Made by a program: the position numbers and the translations under genes
The notes under the pieces: generated by a model
Database searches by the model: none
What the model saw: only the letters and a program-made list of their open reading frames with translations
What the model was told of the DNA's origin: nothing
Source of the DNA: Ifrita kowaldi
Taxonomy: Eukaryota > Chordata > Aves > Passeriformes > Cinclosomatidae
Length of the DNA stretch: 64,000 nucleotides
NCBI GenBank assembly: GCA_013398055.1
Contig: VZRS01014555.1
Location: forward strand, 63,502 to 127,501
Reading direction: 5' to 3'
In this document: one piece after another, positions 37,540 through 47,128 of the stretch
How the letters are laid out: each line of letters starts with the position of its first letter
Position numbering within the stretch: the stretch's first letter is position 1

Positions 37540-38789
37540 AAAGGCCAGGCCCCAGATGGGGCTGGGAGTTTTGCTTGTGTTAAATAAAAACAAAACACAG
37601 AGAGCTGTTCAGAAAGGATCAATAACAAGCGGTCCTTCGCCAGGCTGCTCAGCTTTTCCTTGGAAAGCAGAGCCAAAATTTCCATCTACTGCAGCGAGAA
37701 CCAGAGATTTACCTGCAAGTCAGTGTGGCTTTGGTCTAAACACACCAGGCTGGGATGTCAATAAAGCTGTGTTTTAATGCTGCACTTTGCCACTGAAGTT
37801 GCACCGTGAATAATCCCTTTTTTCCCCATATTTTCATTTTCCTCAACTATAAAAATGAAAACAAGTGTTGCTAGTGTTCATATTAACCTTAAAAATTAGA
37901 AATTAATTAGGTAAAACAGCAGAATATCTTTATAGTTACCTCCCGGATTAGTTTTTTTCCTGCTGTTGTTACTTTAATGAAAATATGATATTTGTGGTCC
38001 CCTCCAATCCACACTGCACGAGCATCCTTAAGTTGATAAAACTCTGCTGAGGACGAAGACTGAGAATCCGGGATCAGGACCTAAATCTTGTCAATTCTAC
38101 TTCATCCATGCAATTATCCAGCCTAACACCATGGATTAGACCAGCAGTGTGCACCAGTGCCAGTTCTGAGGGATTCTCCCAGCTCCTTCCTTGCTCTGAA
38201 CATCTCCAGGGCGTGATCCCGGTGACACTTGGATCCAAGGGGGACTTGCTGCTGATTTACTTTGAATTTAGCTGGACCACACATCCCTGACCCAGCATGC
38301 TCCAGCCTCAGTGACAGCTGGCAGGATTGGCTCCTATTTTCCTTTTCATTTTTTTCTTTTAATATATATAAACTTGCTTTTGTGAGCAGCCTGTGTACGT
38401 GATCAAAAGGCGAACTTCACTAAGGAGAAATGACAGGAAAGACACCCAGGTGTATTAAAAATGTACATTAAGACCTCAGTCACTGCACCCTGATGACCTT
38501 TTGTTTGCTTTGTGGGCAAACGGCAAGATTTTAAGGATTTTAATCCGTAGAATTACAACCCACCAAACAAAAACAAGGAAAGGGTTTCTCCTGGCACGCC
38601 AAGTCAGGATTAAATCCTCCTGTTCCAAAAGGGACTAAATAAATATTTCCCTCTGGGAGCTGACACCCCCAGCCTCTCCATACACTATGGAGGTAAGTGG
38701 GGGTTTAATGGCTGTGTAGATAAGCCCTTATCTAAAGGATACAACCCTTCACTTCACAGTCTGCACACTCATTTACCAACTGCTAATGC
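37540..38789. other. Non-coding stretch leading into the CpG-rich zone
   Basis: AT-leaning, with a (TA)n-like patch near 38,360. No gene or TE recognised. Confidence 0.5.
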
Positions 38790-39410
38790 TACCGGCTTGG
38801 TGGCACTCGTGCCTCAGCCACGGTGACAACAGCCCCGCTTATCTGTGGCAGGTAGCCCGAGAGCACGGCCGTGCACCAGAGAGCCCCGAACGCGACTGTT
38901 TGGTTAAAAAAAAGCGATTTACAGGGAGCTGCTAGGGATGAAAAAGGTGTTTTGCTCGCCCCAGACGCTGCTTTAAGCAAGCAAAATTTGTCCTGGGCGT
39001 TAAAAGCACCGTGCGGCTTCAGCTGCCTTTCAGCCGCGCTTGGGAGTTTGTTTGGATTTCAGGGGCAAAGAGACCATAAAGGTGATTTTTTTTTTCTTTT
39101 TATTCTTTACAAAGAGGAAAAGAAGGGAAAAGCCTCTGCAGCTGTCTCGCTGCTGCTGCCGGAGGAGGGATGCTGCCTGCACACGGTGGGCAGCGGCGCC
39201 GGGACCTCCTCCCAGGTGATGTTGAAGGCACAGAAAAATCTCCTCATGCCGGCGCACAATGGCCACATTGTAAATGCGTCCCTTCTCATCATGTAGGACG
39301 TCGGGATCGTTGGTTTTGGCTGGAAATAAAATGTATCTCACACGCAAAGCGCTCTGCTAGCGGGCAGAAAAGGCGCGCTGCCGCTGTAATGTTTCTCATT
39401 ATATTTCCCC
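38790..39410. promoter_or_regulatory. CpG-rich block at the left edge of the island cluster
   Basis: CpG dinucleotides become frequent here (ggcccgag..cacggccgtgc, gaacgcgactg, cagccgcgcttg, cggcgccggg), in contrast to the CpG-poor DNA to the left. The block may be an outlying CpG island or shore of the promoter region at 43,470-44,190. It includes the unidentified exon-like frame on the minus strand. Confidence 0.5.
39107..39319 (-). other. Unidentified exon-like open frame (possible coding exon)
   Basis: On the minus strand a splice-acceptor-like tract (ttttatttccag, AG at 39,321-39,320) precedes a frame whose first 30 or so codons read like a protein, including DEKGRIYNVAIVRRHEE with balanced charged and hydrophobic residues. 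After a T run of five (39,234-39,238) the same frame becomes low-complexity. A one-base shift there continues with FCAFNITWEEVPAP, so either a sequencing indel or chance is possible. There is no convincing donor site. On the + strand the same interval has an equally plausible acceptor (acaaag before 39,112) and donor (cag|gtgatg at 39,214/39,215). I do not recognise a family, and it may be conserved non-coding sequence. Confidence 0.2.
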
Positions 39411-39552
39411 TTTGTTCCTAAAAAATGACTGAGTTATTGCATAATGCGGGCATCAAGGAAGAGGGAAAATGCAGCATGAGGATGGAAACGAAGGCAGCCT
39501 GTCAGTTTTGAGCGCAAATGAATGCTCGATTTCTTTTATAAAGAAATCCCAC

Positions 39553-40060
39553 CACAGGACTAATCGTCTGAAAAAAAAAATCCCATTCTGACAAGTTAAG
39601 AGTTTGTTTCCTCCCCGTTTCAAACAGCCCTGAAAAGTCTCCAGCAACTCGTCAGAGGATTTATTTAGGCTTTCTCGATTCTGGAGTTTTCCCCCGAATT
39701 TTGCGTGCGCGCGTTTTATTAGGTTAATAAAACTTGATTTCCGAGCTTTTGGACGCCTCGGGGGTACAATGAGCTCGGATGTCAAATGCATCAAGCAGCT
39801 AATGANCACAGGACTAATCGTCTGAAAAAAAAAAATCCCATTCTGACAAGTTAAGAGTTTGTTTCCTCCCCGTTTCAAACAGCCCTGAAAAATCTCCAGC
39901 AACTCGTCAGAGGATTTATTTAGGCTTTCTCGATTCTGGAGTTTTCCCCCGAATTTTGCGTGCGCGCGTTTTATTAGGTTAATAAAACTTGATTTCCGAG
40001 CTTTTGGACGCCTCGGGGGTACAATGAGCTCGGATGTCAAATGCATCAAGCAGCTAATGA
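39553..40060 (+). repeat. Direct duplication (253/254 bases) joined by a single N
   Basis: 39,553-39,805 and 39,807-40,060 are the same sequence, differing by one extra A in an A-run and one G/A substitution. A single undetermined base at 39,806 joins them. The exact join at an N and the near identity indicate a contig join that failed to collapse an overlap rather than a biological tandem repeat. Frames crossing it (e.g. minus strand 39,453-40,049) are artefactual. Confidence 0.92.
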
Positions 40061-40923
40061 AGGGATTTCGGAGGTCTCCAAAGTGTCCATAGCAGCAATT
40101 TGTAGCGTCTCATAAAGGTGAAGCCCACTCTGGCTCCAGCGTGTTTTGTCTGACAGTTTTCCGGGTGTCCAACTCCGATTTGCTGCTTTATTCCGATTTT
40201 ATGCCGTTTTCAAACGCCCCGGTGTCGCTGTCGCAGGAATTGCGGGCAAAGCGAGTCCAACCATCAACCTCAAGCGAGCTCATGCCAGTGGTGCTGGGAA
40301 AGGGCAAACGGGGGGGAAAATCCCAAACCTATCGTGCATTACAGGGATTTACCAAAAGGGATCCAGAGGGGAAAATGATTTGGGGGAAAATCCTTATCCA
40401 AGGAAACATTTTACTGCATAAAGGTCGTGTTGGGAATGGGGCGGGGGAAGCTGAGCAGCTTTTAGTTCCTTTTTTTTTCCTTTTTCTTTNATTTCCATTT
40501 TATTTTCCCCCCTATTTATTATCCTTTTTTTTTAATATATTATGTTTGGTTGTTGGGGGTTTTTATTTACCATGGTTCTCATTTAAACTCCTTTTCTCCA
40601 GCTCCATACCCTCTCCGGGGCTGAGCTGGGAGCTCAGGCTGGTGACAGTGAGGGATGGAGGGAGGAGCTGTGGCTCCGAAGGTTCCTCTGGGCTCTCAAC
40701 CGGCCGGGCCACTCAGCTCTGCCTCCACTCCTTTCCCCCTGGTTTGCCCTTCATTTCCCCCCCCCAGCCTGGTGATATTTTGGCAAAAGAACAAACACAA
40801 GCATCTCCCCTCCTCCCAATCCCAATCCCGGCCATCCCGAGGCTCCGCTTCCCCCGGGATTGGTGTGTTTACGGAATTCCTGGACCTTGCCACTGCCGGT
40901 TTTCCTCCTCCTTTTCCCAAACA
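40061..40923. other. GC-rising non-coding stretch with an isolated N
   Basis: Contains T-rich runs (40,470-40,535) around a single undetermined base at 40,490, then GC- and CpG-enriched sequence from about 40,600 on. A long + frame here crosses the N and the (AAT)n repeat and is not credible as a gene. Confidence 0.55.
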
Positions 40924-41131
40924 CTGAGCTGGATTTCCAGAGTTTCCCTAAGAACCGACACGGGCTCCCACTCCCCGATAGCGCAGGTTCTCCCTGTCCC
41001 GGGATACGGGAAGTCGGGAAAGGGGCTCCTGCCAGCAGGCCGGTGGCTGCTGGCGAACCACGCTGGCAGCTCGCTCTGTCATTTGTTCCCAGCTCCTCTC
41101 TGCCGCCAAATTAAAGATATCATCATGATAG

Positions 41132-41153
41132 TAATAATAATAATAATAATAAA
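41132..41153 (+). repeat. (AAT)n microsatellite, copy A
   Basis: Seven TAA units, present with the same unit number at the corresponding place in copy B. Unchanged microsatellite length between copies is what recent or allelic copies would show. Confidence 0.95.
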
Positions 41154-41181
41154 TTTAAAATTACGGGGATTTTTGAAGCTG

Positions 41182-41415
41182 GGAGGACACCCAGAGCCTC
41201 TGTAACTCCCAGGCACGGGAGAGATGGTGACGGAGTGGGACCGGGGGGACACCCAGAGCCCTGGGCAGGGAGAAATGGTGATGGAGAGGGAGTGAGAAAA
41301 CATCCAAAGCATCGGTGACTCGCAGGGAGGGGAGAAGTGATGATGGAGAAGGACTGAGGGGAGTCTCAGAGCGCCGAGCAGGGCCGGGCTGGTGATGGAG
41401 AGGGACAGGGCTGAG
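41182..41415 (+). repeat. Degenerate minisatellite, four units of about 50-65 bases (copy A)
   Basis: Units begin near 41,182, 41,245, 41,297 and 41,360. Each carries variants of 'gacacccagagcc', a 'gggcaggga' type word and 'gatggtgatggagaggga'. The units are diverged, so the array is old. It gives apparent open frames with repeated peptide motifs on the minus strand that should not be mistaken for a protein. Confidence 0.8.
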
Positions 41416-41943
41416 GGCTGTTGTCACCCCCAAAACAAAAGGGCTCTTATGGAGCCCGCAGATCAGCAGCAGCGAGAGCCCTCGCAAGGCCGGGCTCTCG
41501 CTATGAGGTTACAACAGCAGTGTTAATCTTCTATCCAGTGTTTACAGAGCCAGCTCATCCGTGGGGCGGGTGGAAGGCGGCCAGCTCGCCAGAGAACGCT
41601 CTTTATTAAAAAATACGGGTTTGTGTTGCTTTTAGCAGCGACCCCGGAGCGCGCCCTGCATTTTTGGGGGAGGGTGGCTCCCCTTGCCCGCGGCTCCCCC
41701 GCTTCCAACCCCGCACCCGCGGGAGATGGGAGGTCCCCGGCCGCCTTCAGCAGCACCTAGGAGAGCCCCCGCCTGGGAAAAAAATCCCTTGCAGGGTTTT
41801 GGGGGGGTGATTTTTACCCGAACGGGAGCCTAAAGTAGCCCCGCAACCCTCCCTGGCCCGCAGAGCGAGGCTGCGCTGCCCGCGGAGCGCAGGGCAGGAC
41901 AGGGCAGCTCCGCTGAGCTCCGCGGAACTTCTAACTTTGTGTT

Positions 41944-42157
41944 NNNNNNNNNNNNNNNNNNNNNNNNNNNNNNNNNNNNNNNNNNNNNNNNNNNNNNNNN
42001 NNNNNNNNNNNNNNNNNNNNNNNNNNNNNNNNNNNNNNNNNNNNNNNNNNNNNNNNNNNNNNNNNNNNNNNNNNNNNNNNNNNNNNNNNNNNNNNNNNNN
42101 NNNNNNNNNNNNNNNNNNNNNNNNNNNNNNNNNNNNNNNNNNNNNNNNNNNNNNNNN
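41944..42157. other. Assembly gap (214 N)
   Basis: Run of undetermined bases between the two copies of the 1,020-base segment. Frames drawn through it are meaningless. Confidence 0.98.
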
Positions 42158-42368
42158 CCCCTGAGCTGGATTTCCAGGGTTTCCCTAAGAACCGACCCGG
42201 GCTCCCCCTCCCCGATAGCGCAGGTTCTCCCTGTTTCGGGATACGGGAGGTCGGGAAAGGGGCTCCTGCCAGCAGGCCGGTGGCTGCTGGCGAACCACGC
42301 TGGCAGCTCGCTCTGTCATTTGTTCCCAGCTCCTCTCTGCCGCCAAATTAAAGATATCATCATGATAG

Positions 42369-42390
42369 TAATAATAATAATAATAATAAA
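42369..42390 (+). repeat. (AAT)n microsatellite, copy B
   Basis: Same repeat as at 41,132-41,153, with no length difference. Confidence 0.95.
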
Positions 42391-42418
42391 TTTAAAATTA
42401 CGGGGATTTTTGAAGCTG

Positions 42419-42652
42419 GGAGGACACCCAGAGCCTCTGTAACTCCCAGGCACGGGAGAGATGGTGACGGAGTGGGACCGGGGGGACACCCAGAGCCCTG
42501 GGCAGGGAGAAATGGTGATGGAGAGGGAGTGAGAAAACATCCAAAGCATCGGTGACTCGCAGGGAGGGGAGAAGTGATGATGGAGAAGGACTGAGGGGAG
42601 TCTCAGAGCGCCGAGCAGGGCCGGGCTGGTGATGGAGAGGGACAGGGCTGAG
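42419..42652 (+). repeat. Degenerate minisatellite (copy B)
   Basis: Identical four-unit array to 41,182-41,415, as part of the duplicated segment. Confidence 0.8.
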
Positions 42653-43180
42653 GGCTGTTGTCACCCCCAAAACAAAAGGGCTCTTATGGAGCCCGCAGAT
42701 CAGCAGCAGCGAGAGCCCTCGCAAGGCCGGGCTCTCGCTATGAGGTTACAACAGCAGTGTTAATCTTCTATCCAGTGTTTACAGAGCCAGCTCATCCGTG
42801 GGGCGGGTGGAAGGCGGCCAGCTCGCCAGAGAACGCTCTTTATTAAAAAATACGGGTTTGTGTTGCTTTTAGCAGCGACCCCGGAGCGCGCCCTGCATTT
42901 TTGGGGGAGGGCGGCTCCCCTCGCCCGCGGCTCCCCCGCTTCCAGCCCCGCACCCGCGGGAGATGGGAGGTCCCCGGCCGCCTTCAGCAGCACCTAGGAG
43001 AGCCCCCGCCTGGGAAAAAAATCCCTTGCAGGGTTTTGGGGGGGTGATTTTTACCCGAACGGGAGCCTAAAGTAGCCCCGCAACCCTCCCTGGCCCGCAG
43101 AGCGAGGCTGCGCTGCCCGCGGAGCGCAGGGCAGGACAGGGCAGCTCCGCTGAGCTCCGCGGAACTTCTAACTTTGTGTT

Positions 43181-43469
43181 CCCTAAGGAAGACACGGAGC
43201 GGGAAATGAGCGTTTCGGTCCGTGCCTGCAGGCAGAGACAGTCATTCCGAGATGAGGGAGGAACGGGTGAATTGTGGAAAAATTAGGAAAAGTCGGGGCC
43301 ATAGCTGTGAACAAAATATACTAAAAAAAAAAAAAATACACTCCTCTCAAACCTCTCCTTGCTGCCCTCCTCCTTGTACTAACTGCACTTGTAGGAGAAA
43401 TACCAGCACGGAGCTCGCTCATATCTCAATCCTACTTATCCCAGCCCGTGGGAAGGGAAGATAATTCCT
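43181..43469. other. Short non-coding link between duplication and CpG island
   Basis: Holds a 13-base A run near 43,324. No gene seen. Confidence 0.5.
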
Positions 43470-43884
43470 GGGAAAAAGATGTGCATCCCGCACGGACGCG
43501 CATGGAGCTCCTTGTGGGGACAGATGCCGGTACTTCTGCCCGGGATGGGGGGACCCAGGAGCCCGGCCGGCAACCCCCGTGCCTGCCCCGCGTTCTGCCG
43601 CACTCGCGGGAGAGGCAGGGGGTGTGTGGCCGCTTACCCGGCCGCAGCGGATGGGTATCCGTGGGGGAAAAAACCACAGGAATGTGAGGGAATTGCGGGT
43701 GGGAGCCCCGGGCGCCGCGCGCAGCGCCCTGCGCTGCCTGCGCGGCTCTGTCCTGCCTGCGCTGCCTGCGCGACGCCCGCCGGCCCTCGCTCCCGCCCCG
43801 CCAAAGCGAATTTGTTGCATTTCCTCAATTGATTGTTTAGTCAGAGTTTTTGCCAACTTCCTGATGGTTCATTTTCTGATTCTG

Positions 43885-43904
43885 AAAAAAAAAAAAAAAA
43901 AAAA
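43885..43904 (+). repeat. Poly-A tract (20 A) inside the CpG island
   Basis: Homopolymer directly after 'gattctg' in otherwise GC-rich DNA. It has no target-site duplication and no SINE/LINE body in front of it, so it is not an obvious retroposon tail. Confidence 0.95.
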
Positions 43905-44026
43905 GGAACTGCATTTCCTTTTTGACTTAAGAGGGAGAGAGAGAGCGAGAAGCGGAGGCTGGGGGCTGGTGGACGCATCGAGCTGTATGTACTGGACTTT
44001 TTCTCTTCGCTCTCCCCGTCCCGAAA

Positions 44027-44053
44027 CCCTCCTCCTCTTCCTCTTCCTCCCCT
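44027..44053 (+). repeat. Polypyrimidine tract (CCTCCTCTTCCTC...)
   Basis: Continuous C/T run with partial mirror symmetry, typical of H-DNA-prone promoter sequence. Its position inside the CpG island is consistent with a 5'-UTR or core promoter. Confidence 0.75.
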
Positions 44054-44190
44054 GCGAGCCCGGGGTTTGCACCATCCCCTTCCCCGCTCCCAGCTGCTGC
44101 CTCGCAGAGCTCCGCCGGCTCCAGGGACGGAGCCTGGGCAGGGGAAGCGGCTCTGCAGAGCTGCTGCTCGGCTGGCTCGGGCTGCAGCTC

Positions 44191-45109
44191 TTGGGTTTGC
44201 TTCCTTCGCCTTGAATTGCTTTATTTTTTCTTCCTTTGTTTCTTTTTCCTGTCTTTTATTTCCCATTCCGTACCCTACCCTTGCAGTTCTTGTGGCTACG
44301 ACAAGGGATCCAAGTGCAGAAAGAAAAGTAAACACGGAAATCTGTTCCACTCGCCTTTATTTGCTTCGGGTTTTCTGTTGTGGGGTTTGTCTGAGTTTGG
44401 TTTACTATAATTTCAAATTTTTTTTTTTTTTTTGAGAGCAGCAAAGCTCCCTTTGCATTTTCTTCCCGGCTCTACTGTCTTTAATCCTGCTGCTTAAAGT
44501 GTAAAAGCTGCACAAGAACTGTGCAGTTGAAAACCTGTCAATCTTAAATCTGTATCTTTCTAACAGTTAATTTTTATCCCTAATCATGCCATACCAGAAT
44601 ATGCTTCAAATTGGTGGTGATGGGGTGCAAATCTTGGCATAGGCAGAACAAAGTTTATAGAAAATTATTGTCTTTCAATCTCCTCTAAGCCCCTTTTCTG
44701 AACTATTTTCGTGCGGGCCGATATTTATCATTTAAATCAGCACAGATTCAGCCCTGGCTGCAGCAGGTCTGGACCTGCAGAAGCGCAGGGCCCTACCCCA
44801 AATCTCCCGAAATCAGCGGGAGCTTTGGATCCAGCCCCACAGAAATAAATTAGAGGGAAATCCTAGGTACGGGGTAAAGGAAAATATACTCGGGTCGGAG
44901 AGAATGGGGCTTTGTTCGGCTGTGAGGGGGACAGGGGAGAGCAAACTCCCAACTGCTTGCTGATGGTCCAGGGGTTTTTAACCGGGATATCTCCAGCCAT
45001 CTTCAGTGGGAAATCTCAAACCATCTTCAAATTAGGGCCTGGTTTGGGAGTCAGTCCTAAAAGTTGGTCCTAAAAGTGGTTCAGCCCTATGTTTCTATGC
45101 GTGGATAGG
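44191..45109. other. Non-coding flank of the CpG island
   Basis: AT-rich interval with a 16-base T run (about 44,418-44,433). No coding frame was supported. A near-tandem 'tcctaaaagt' pair lies at about 45,054-45,078. If the island promoter reads rightward this would be first-intron or 5'-UTR sequence. Confidence 0.45.
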
Positions 45110-45780
45110 TAACCGTGCGTGTCTGCAGTGCTGCCCAGCGGGTGTGGAATCATTCCCGGGAAGGTGCGCGCCCGGAGAGGTGTTTGCAGGGCCGCAGAAA
45201 TCAGATAGAGCACGGCAAGGGCAGTTTAAGACAAGGACAGGTTAATTCAGTCCCTGTCCCCGGTCTCGGTGTCCCCACGTGCGAGCCGCGGTGTCCCTGT
45301 GTGAGCCGAGCCCCGGGGAAGATGCAAACCTGCCCCGACCACGCCTCAGGGAGGGGGATTTGTGCATCCCGGGGTATTTTCACATCGCTCTGCACCTGGG
45401 CCACGTCTCCGCGTTTTCCGCCTCACAGGAACTCGGGGTTTCCCTGGAGATCACAAATCCGAGCCGTGCACCCCATGGAAACCCCAAACTCCCGCTTTAG
45501 GGACCACGCGCCCGTGAGACAGGGATGGGTCGGGACCACGCCGCGCCTTCGGAGCTCTGACACCCAGCGAGGCAGCCCAGATATTTGTGCAGAATTTGCT
45601 GCGGGATTTTGTTATTCTGCCATCGCAACCATGGCTCTGTGGAGCTTTTGGGAAGCTGTGAACGCCCGGCCGAGATCGCTGTCGGGGCAGAGCCGGGCAG
45701 CTGCGAGGTGCGGGCTCTCCATTAGGTGGCATTGGAAGTTTGGAGGTGGGACAGGGAGAACGCGGCTCTGCCTCGCCGTT
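45110..45780. promoter_or_regulatory. Second CpG-rich block
   Basis: CpG-dense sequence (gtgcgcgcccggagagg, cacgtgcgagccgcggtg, gaacgcccggccgagatcgc). A 245-codon + frame (45,115-45,852) spans it, but its translation has no domain and the frame is a by-product of GC-rich, stop-poor DNA. It probably belongs to the same island cluster as 43,470-44,190. Confidence 0.5.
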
Positions 45781-46060
45781 GGGAGCGTATTTATCTTTTC
45801 AGCACTTGTTAGATACTCACAGCACAATTTGCTTTATCAACAGGCGGTTTAATCATTTTATCGGCTCGGTGTCTGTATCAGGGATGAAAAGCGACCCTCC
45901 CCTGTCCCCCGCGCAGAGCGTTGTCACTTTTTAATCAATTAAAGGCGTTATCAAAATAATTGGGTGCTGTACAACACTTAAAAACCGTAACAATCCGACG
46001 TATAATGTAGAGCAGATTATACACAGCCCTTTCCTGTTTTCTAGAGGTTCAAACACCTGA
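45781..46060. promoter_or_regulatory. Candidate conserved regulatory element next to the CpG block
   Basis: An abrupt change to AT-rich but structured sequence with repeated TTATC/GATAA-type and TATCAA words (45,791, 45,834, 45,859, 45,948) and AATCAATTAA near 45,933. Such TAAT/GATA/TCF-like clusters directly beside a CpG island are typical of developmental promoters. This is inference from motifs only. Confidence 0.3.
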
Positions 46061-46399
46061 GAACTCAGACGTGTCTTGCTGCACTCACTGGCAAAGAGAT
46101 TTTACACACAACTTGTGGGGGTGTTGTCTCCTGAGCAAAGAAAATGTGAAAATAAGAAAAAAAAATCAATGTGCATAGCACGAAGTAGGTGGTTTTTTCC
46201 TTTTTTTCTGGATGCAGTTTTAAATAGTAAAAATAATTTAAAATTGTAAAAAAATAAAACTCGATATTAATCAATTCAGAAAAATATTTTTCCTGTTCAC
46301 AGTAACTTTGTGGGAGCTCTGCTTTTACATCTCCTTCCAGCAGTTTTTGTTAAATTAGAAAAAAATCCTTCTACTGTTAGCTTTTATATTTTTTTTGTA
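46061..46399. other. AT-rich non-coding stretch
   Basis: A/T homopolymer-rich, with no supported frame or repeat family. Confidence 0.5.
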
Positions 46400-46840
46400 G
46401 AGATAGAGATCGTTTTAATCGTAGGATAATGAACCTAATTCAATTTACACTGGTGAAATCTCATTAACTAAATTAGAGCCAGCCCCTTATTTGCAATGAG
46501 CAGAATCAATCTCAAACTCTTTGCTATTGTTTGTTTTGGGTTTTTTTCCCCCTGACTTGTTGCTGTCATTTAATTTAAAGGGCAGACTCCACATTTATCC
46601 TCATTTGGGGAAAACTTTCTAAAGAATTAAATCTGAATTTTAATTTCAAGGCACTGCGCTTGAATGGCTTTAAAACCTCCTGATTCACGGAGGTTTAATA
46701 ATAATAACTGTATTATTTGTCAGAATTATGACTGATGAGTTGTATCAGAAATGTTACCTGAAGATATACTCATAATGAAATACATACACATGCTAATGGC
46801 AAACTATTTGTTAAAACATTTATTTTGTTTTATCCAGTCA
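46400..46840. promoter_or_regulatory. Candidate conserved AT-rich element
   Basis: Repeat-free block full of homeodomain-type words (TTTTAATCG, TCATTAACTAAATTAG, GTCATTTAATTTAAAG, GCTAATGG). Its low CpG and lack of homopolymers contrast with the flanking AT-rich DNA. It resembles ultraconserved-type sequence near developmental genes, but conservation is not measured here. Confidence 0.3.
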
Positions 46841-47128
46841 AAATAATTTATTTTAGGCTACAAAATTTTCTCACAGTACAATTTTTCCACCATTTTTGCC
46901 TTTCTTATTATGTCTTTCTTTCCCTGCATAAATTTTCAGAGCAAATGTTCAAAGCCTGATGTGTTGAACTTCTTTTAATGACCCTTTCTCCTCTCCCATG
47001 GGAGGGAATATTCAGCTTGTTTTGACAACTGATATTTTCAAAACCCTTTTCTTTTTTTTTAATGGAGTGGGCACATAACAACACTTTTATTGCAACGTGT
47101 GACTCAATGACAATTAATAAAAATATTT

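Larger units (their letters stand above)
40924..41943 (+). repeat. 1,020-base duplicated segment, copy A
   Basis: Identical in length and order to 42,161-43,180 at an exact offset of 1,237 bases. By eye there are about nine substitutions and no insertions or deletions. Six of the nine fall in the first 90 bases. The segment is GC-rich and CpG-containing and includes a minisatellite and an (AAT)n repeat. It ends directly at the 214-base gap, which points to two unmerged haplotype copies. It contains no recognisable gene. Confidence 0.95.
42161..43180 (+). repeat. 1,020-base duplicated segment, copy B
   Basis: Second copy of the segment at 40,924-41,943. It starts almost immediately after the gap and is continuous with unique sequence to its right (from 43,181, 'ccctaaggaagacacgg'). 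Copy A is continuous with unique sequence to its left. This is the pattern expected when two allelic contigs are placed end to end across a gap. Confidence 0.95.
43470..44190. promoter_or_regulatory. CpG island, probable promoter region of an unidentified gene
   Basis: The densest CpG stretch in the window, especially 43,480-43,810 (cccgggcgccgcgcgcagcg, gcgcgacgcccgccgg and similar). It is followed by sequence with a 5'-UTR look: a GA-rich run at 43,929-43,942, pyrimidine-rich clusters at 44,027-44,053 and GC-rich leader-like DNA. Non-methylated islands of this sort mark promoters of housekeeping or developmental genes in birds. There is no TATA box in a clear position and no recognisable first coding exon, so direction and gene are unknown. 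A lncRNA promoter is equally possible. Confidence 0.6.

Noticed and set aside
39453..40049. 198-codon minus-strand frame with an internal repeated peptide
   Set aside because: The peptide repeat is simply the translation of the direct duplication across an N, so it is an assembly artefact.
40141..41205. 354-codon + strand frame
   Set aside because: Crosses an undetermined base, a T-rich tract and the (AAT)n repeat (giving an isoleucine run). It shares its end with the duplicated segment and has no domain.
41182..42652. Possible CRISPR-like array
   Set aside because: The units are diverged, lack spacer/repeat alternation and lie in vertebrate nuclear DNA. The doubling is due to the assembly duplication.
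41161..42724. Paired identical frames on the minus strand with Ser/Pro/His-rich repeats
   Set aside because: They arise from the minisatellite and appear twice only because of the duplicated segment.
45115..45852. 245-codon + strand open frame in CpG-rich DNA
   Set aside because: Stop codons are rare in GC-rich sequence. The translation is domain-free and arginine/serine-rich as expected from CpG content.
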